A DNA stretch of 21,942 nucleotides from a virus: IMG/VR virus record IMGVR_UViG_3300044642_000407, positions 1-21,942 of that record; one strand, written 5' to 3'. Positions 21,205 to 21,942 of the stretch are shown here, piece by piece. The notes under the pieces were generated by a model that made no database searches, was not told where the DNA came from, and worked only from the letters and a program-made list of their open reading frames with translations. The translations under genes and the position numbers were made by a program. Within the stretch, counting starts at the first letter, position 1. The number at the start of each line of letters is the position of its first letter.

Positions 21205-21942
21205 TTATTTGTTAAGTAATTTATAGTTTAATTTAGAATTGGACAAAACACAGAAAGAAGATATATTAGATTTTGTACATATAAAATTTTTTGTTTTTGA
21301 TAATGTAAAAACACCGAATAGTAATTCTTTAATATGGTTATCTATATCTTCAACTGAATTATTAATTTTAAAAAAAGGTAAATTCATATCTTTGGAAGTA
21401 AACTCATCATATGTTATAAGTTTGTTTCCATATCTTTGTTTAAATTTATTTGTATCATATATGTTATCGCACATTAAAAAAATATTATCAAAATCATTAA
21501 ATTCAATTTCATTAAAAATATCATGCATTTTTATAATATTATGGTGGGTACCTATATCGGTTGATCTTCTATGAACCCCAATTGTTGTATTAAAATTAAT
21601 TTCATGGTGTCTTTTACTAATTAATTCATTTAAAGTTTTATTAGGTATAAAAAACTTATTAATAACTTTTTCACTAATTAACCTAAGATCCTGATTATAT
21701 TTTTCAAAACCATAACAATCAATATTTAAAATATTTTCAAATGATTCTATATTTTTATAAAGATGGTTATTTATTTTATAATCATTTTCATCTTGTGTTA
21801 AATAGATATCATATAAATTTTGATTACCATATCCCGGTATGTTAAATAAATCATGATAATATTTTATATCATCATCCCCATTTAATTTTATGAAGTTTAC
21901 CATGTTTAAAACAGATTCTGTTAAATAAGAAAATAAACCTCT
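21205..21942 (-). CDS. Fucosyltransferase-like glycosyltransferase, probably partial at the right edge
   Basis: The ATG at 21903 would give 232 residues, but the same frame stays open for 13 more codons to the window edge and reads RGLFSYLTESVLNMVNF. 'GLFSxLxxVLN' looks like the true first helix of such enzymes, so the start is probably outside. The key motif is IGVHRRSTD (108-116 counted from ATG 21903), the HxRRxD signature used by several fucosyltransferase families (GT11, GT23 and O-fucosyltransferases) to bind GDP-fucose. The C-terminal LSKTKNFICTKSNISSF fits the family's 'T--SS' donor-site segment. It lies 1 nt from gmd, which makes a GDP-fucose precursor. Exact family, linkage and acceptor cannot be read from the sequence. 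A separate upstream gene ending in TAA in another frame at the edge cannot be excluded. Confidence 0.65.
   Translation of the reverse strand, partial: RGLFSYLTESVLNMVNFIKLNGDDDIKYYHDLFNIPGYGNQNLYDIYLTQDENDYKINNHLYKNIESFENILNIDCYGFEKYNQDLRLISEKVINKFFIPNKTLNELISKRHHEINFNTTIGVHRRSTDIGTHHNIIKMHDIFNEIEFNDFDNIFLMCDNIYDTNKFKQRYGNKLITYDEFTSKDMNLPFFKINNSVEDIDNHIKELLFGVFTLSKTKNFICTKSNISSFCVLSNSKLNYKLLNK

Noticed and set aside
1-21942. tRNA genes, transposons, integrase or attachment sites
   Set aside because: I saw no cloverleaf-like sequence with a TTCGAAT-type T arm, no transposase or integrase product and no flanking repeats. A covariance-model scan would be needed to be certain about tRNAs.

Overview
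This window is part of the genome of a tailed phage with a T4-type (myovirus) virion. The evidence is a contiguous head-assembly block: portal gp20, prohead protease gp21, scaffold gp22 and major capsid protein gp23. It also has a gp5-like OB-fold baseplate hub and a gp55-like late sigma factor. The sequences are far from classical T4, so this is probably one of the divergent 'far-T4' phages. The host is most likely a member of the Bacteroidota, perhaps Flavobacteriia. The genome is A+T-rich, no gene start carries a convincing Shine-Dalgarno sequence, leaders are A-rich, and the phage encodes a small ribosomal protein bS21 (rpsU) that looks like the Bacteroidota form. No tRNA, CRISPR array, integrase or transposase was seen, and no gene-free stretch exceeds 300 bases.

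Layout. Positions 2-178 hold the end of a protein with a Thr/Pro repeat tail. Positions 218-8103 are the plus-strand head module: portal, a head-locus protein, [rpsU on the opposite strand], a small conserved protein, protease, a 71-aa protein, terminator, scaffold, major capsid protein, and a bidirectional terminator. Positions 8156-9161 hold a small minus-strand gene and a divergent plus-strand gene for a Cys-rich protein. From 9135 to the right edge everything is on the minus strand, read right to left. The order is: fucosyltransferase-like protein, GDP-mannose 4,6-dehydratase, PhoH-type ATPase, a HAD-like protein that has lost its catalytic aspartates, a small protein, two glycosyltransferases, gp55-like sigma factor, a small protein, a large tail/hub protein, a small helical protein, the OB-fold hub, a beta-rich tail protein, a 64-aa Gly-rich protein, a Cys-rich candidate internal head protein and a basic small protein.

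How it fits together. The gp55-like factor probably drives late transcription. All seven exact copies of TATTTATA/TATAAATA that I could find by eye lie within 25 nt upstream of a start codon, so this is the candidate late promoter element. The prohead protease probably trims the capsid protein after Glu60 (LINE) and the scaffold near Glu48 (SLNE). Two other proteins have N-terminal helices ending in KILRE, which resemble the cleaved capsid-targeting peptides of T4 internal proteins. The sugar genes would supply and transfer a 6-deoxyhexose, probably fucose or a relative, to a phage or host target not identified here.

The most interesting point is translational. In Flavobacteria, bS21 helps hide the anti-Shine-Dalgarno end of 16S rRNA, and host rpsU is reported to be regulated through its own Shine-Dalgarno. 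This phage carries a bS21 copy that keeps Tyr54, has no visible Shine-Dalgarno, and sits antisense inside the capsid locus next to a perfect 12-bp palindrome. It may supply bS21 free of host feedback and keep ribosomes in the Shine-Dalgarno-blind state that suits the phage's own mRNAs.
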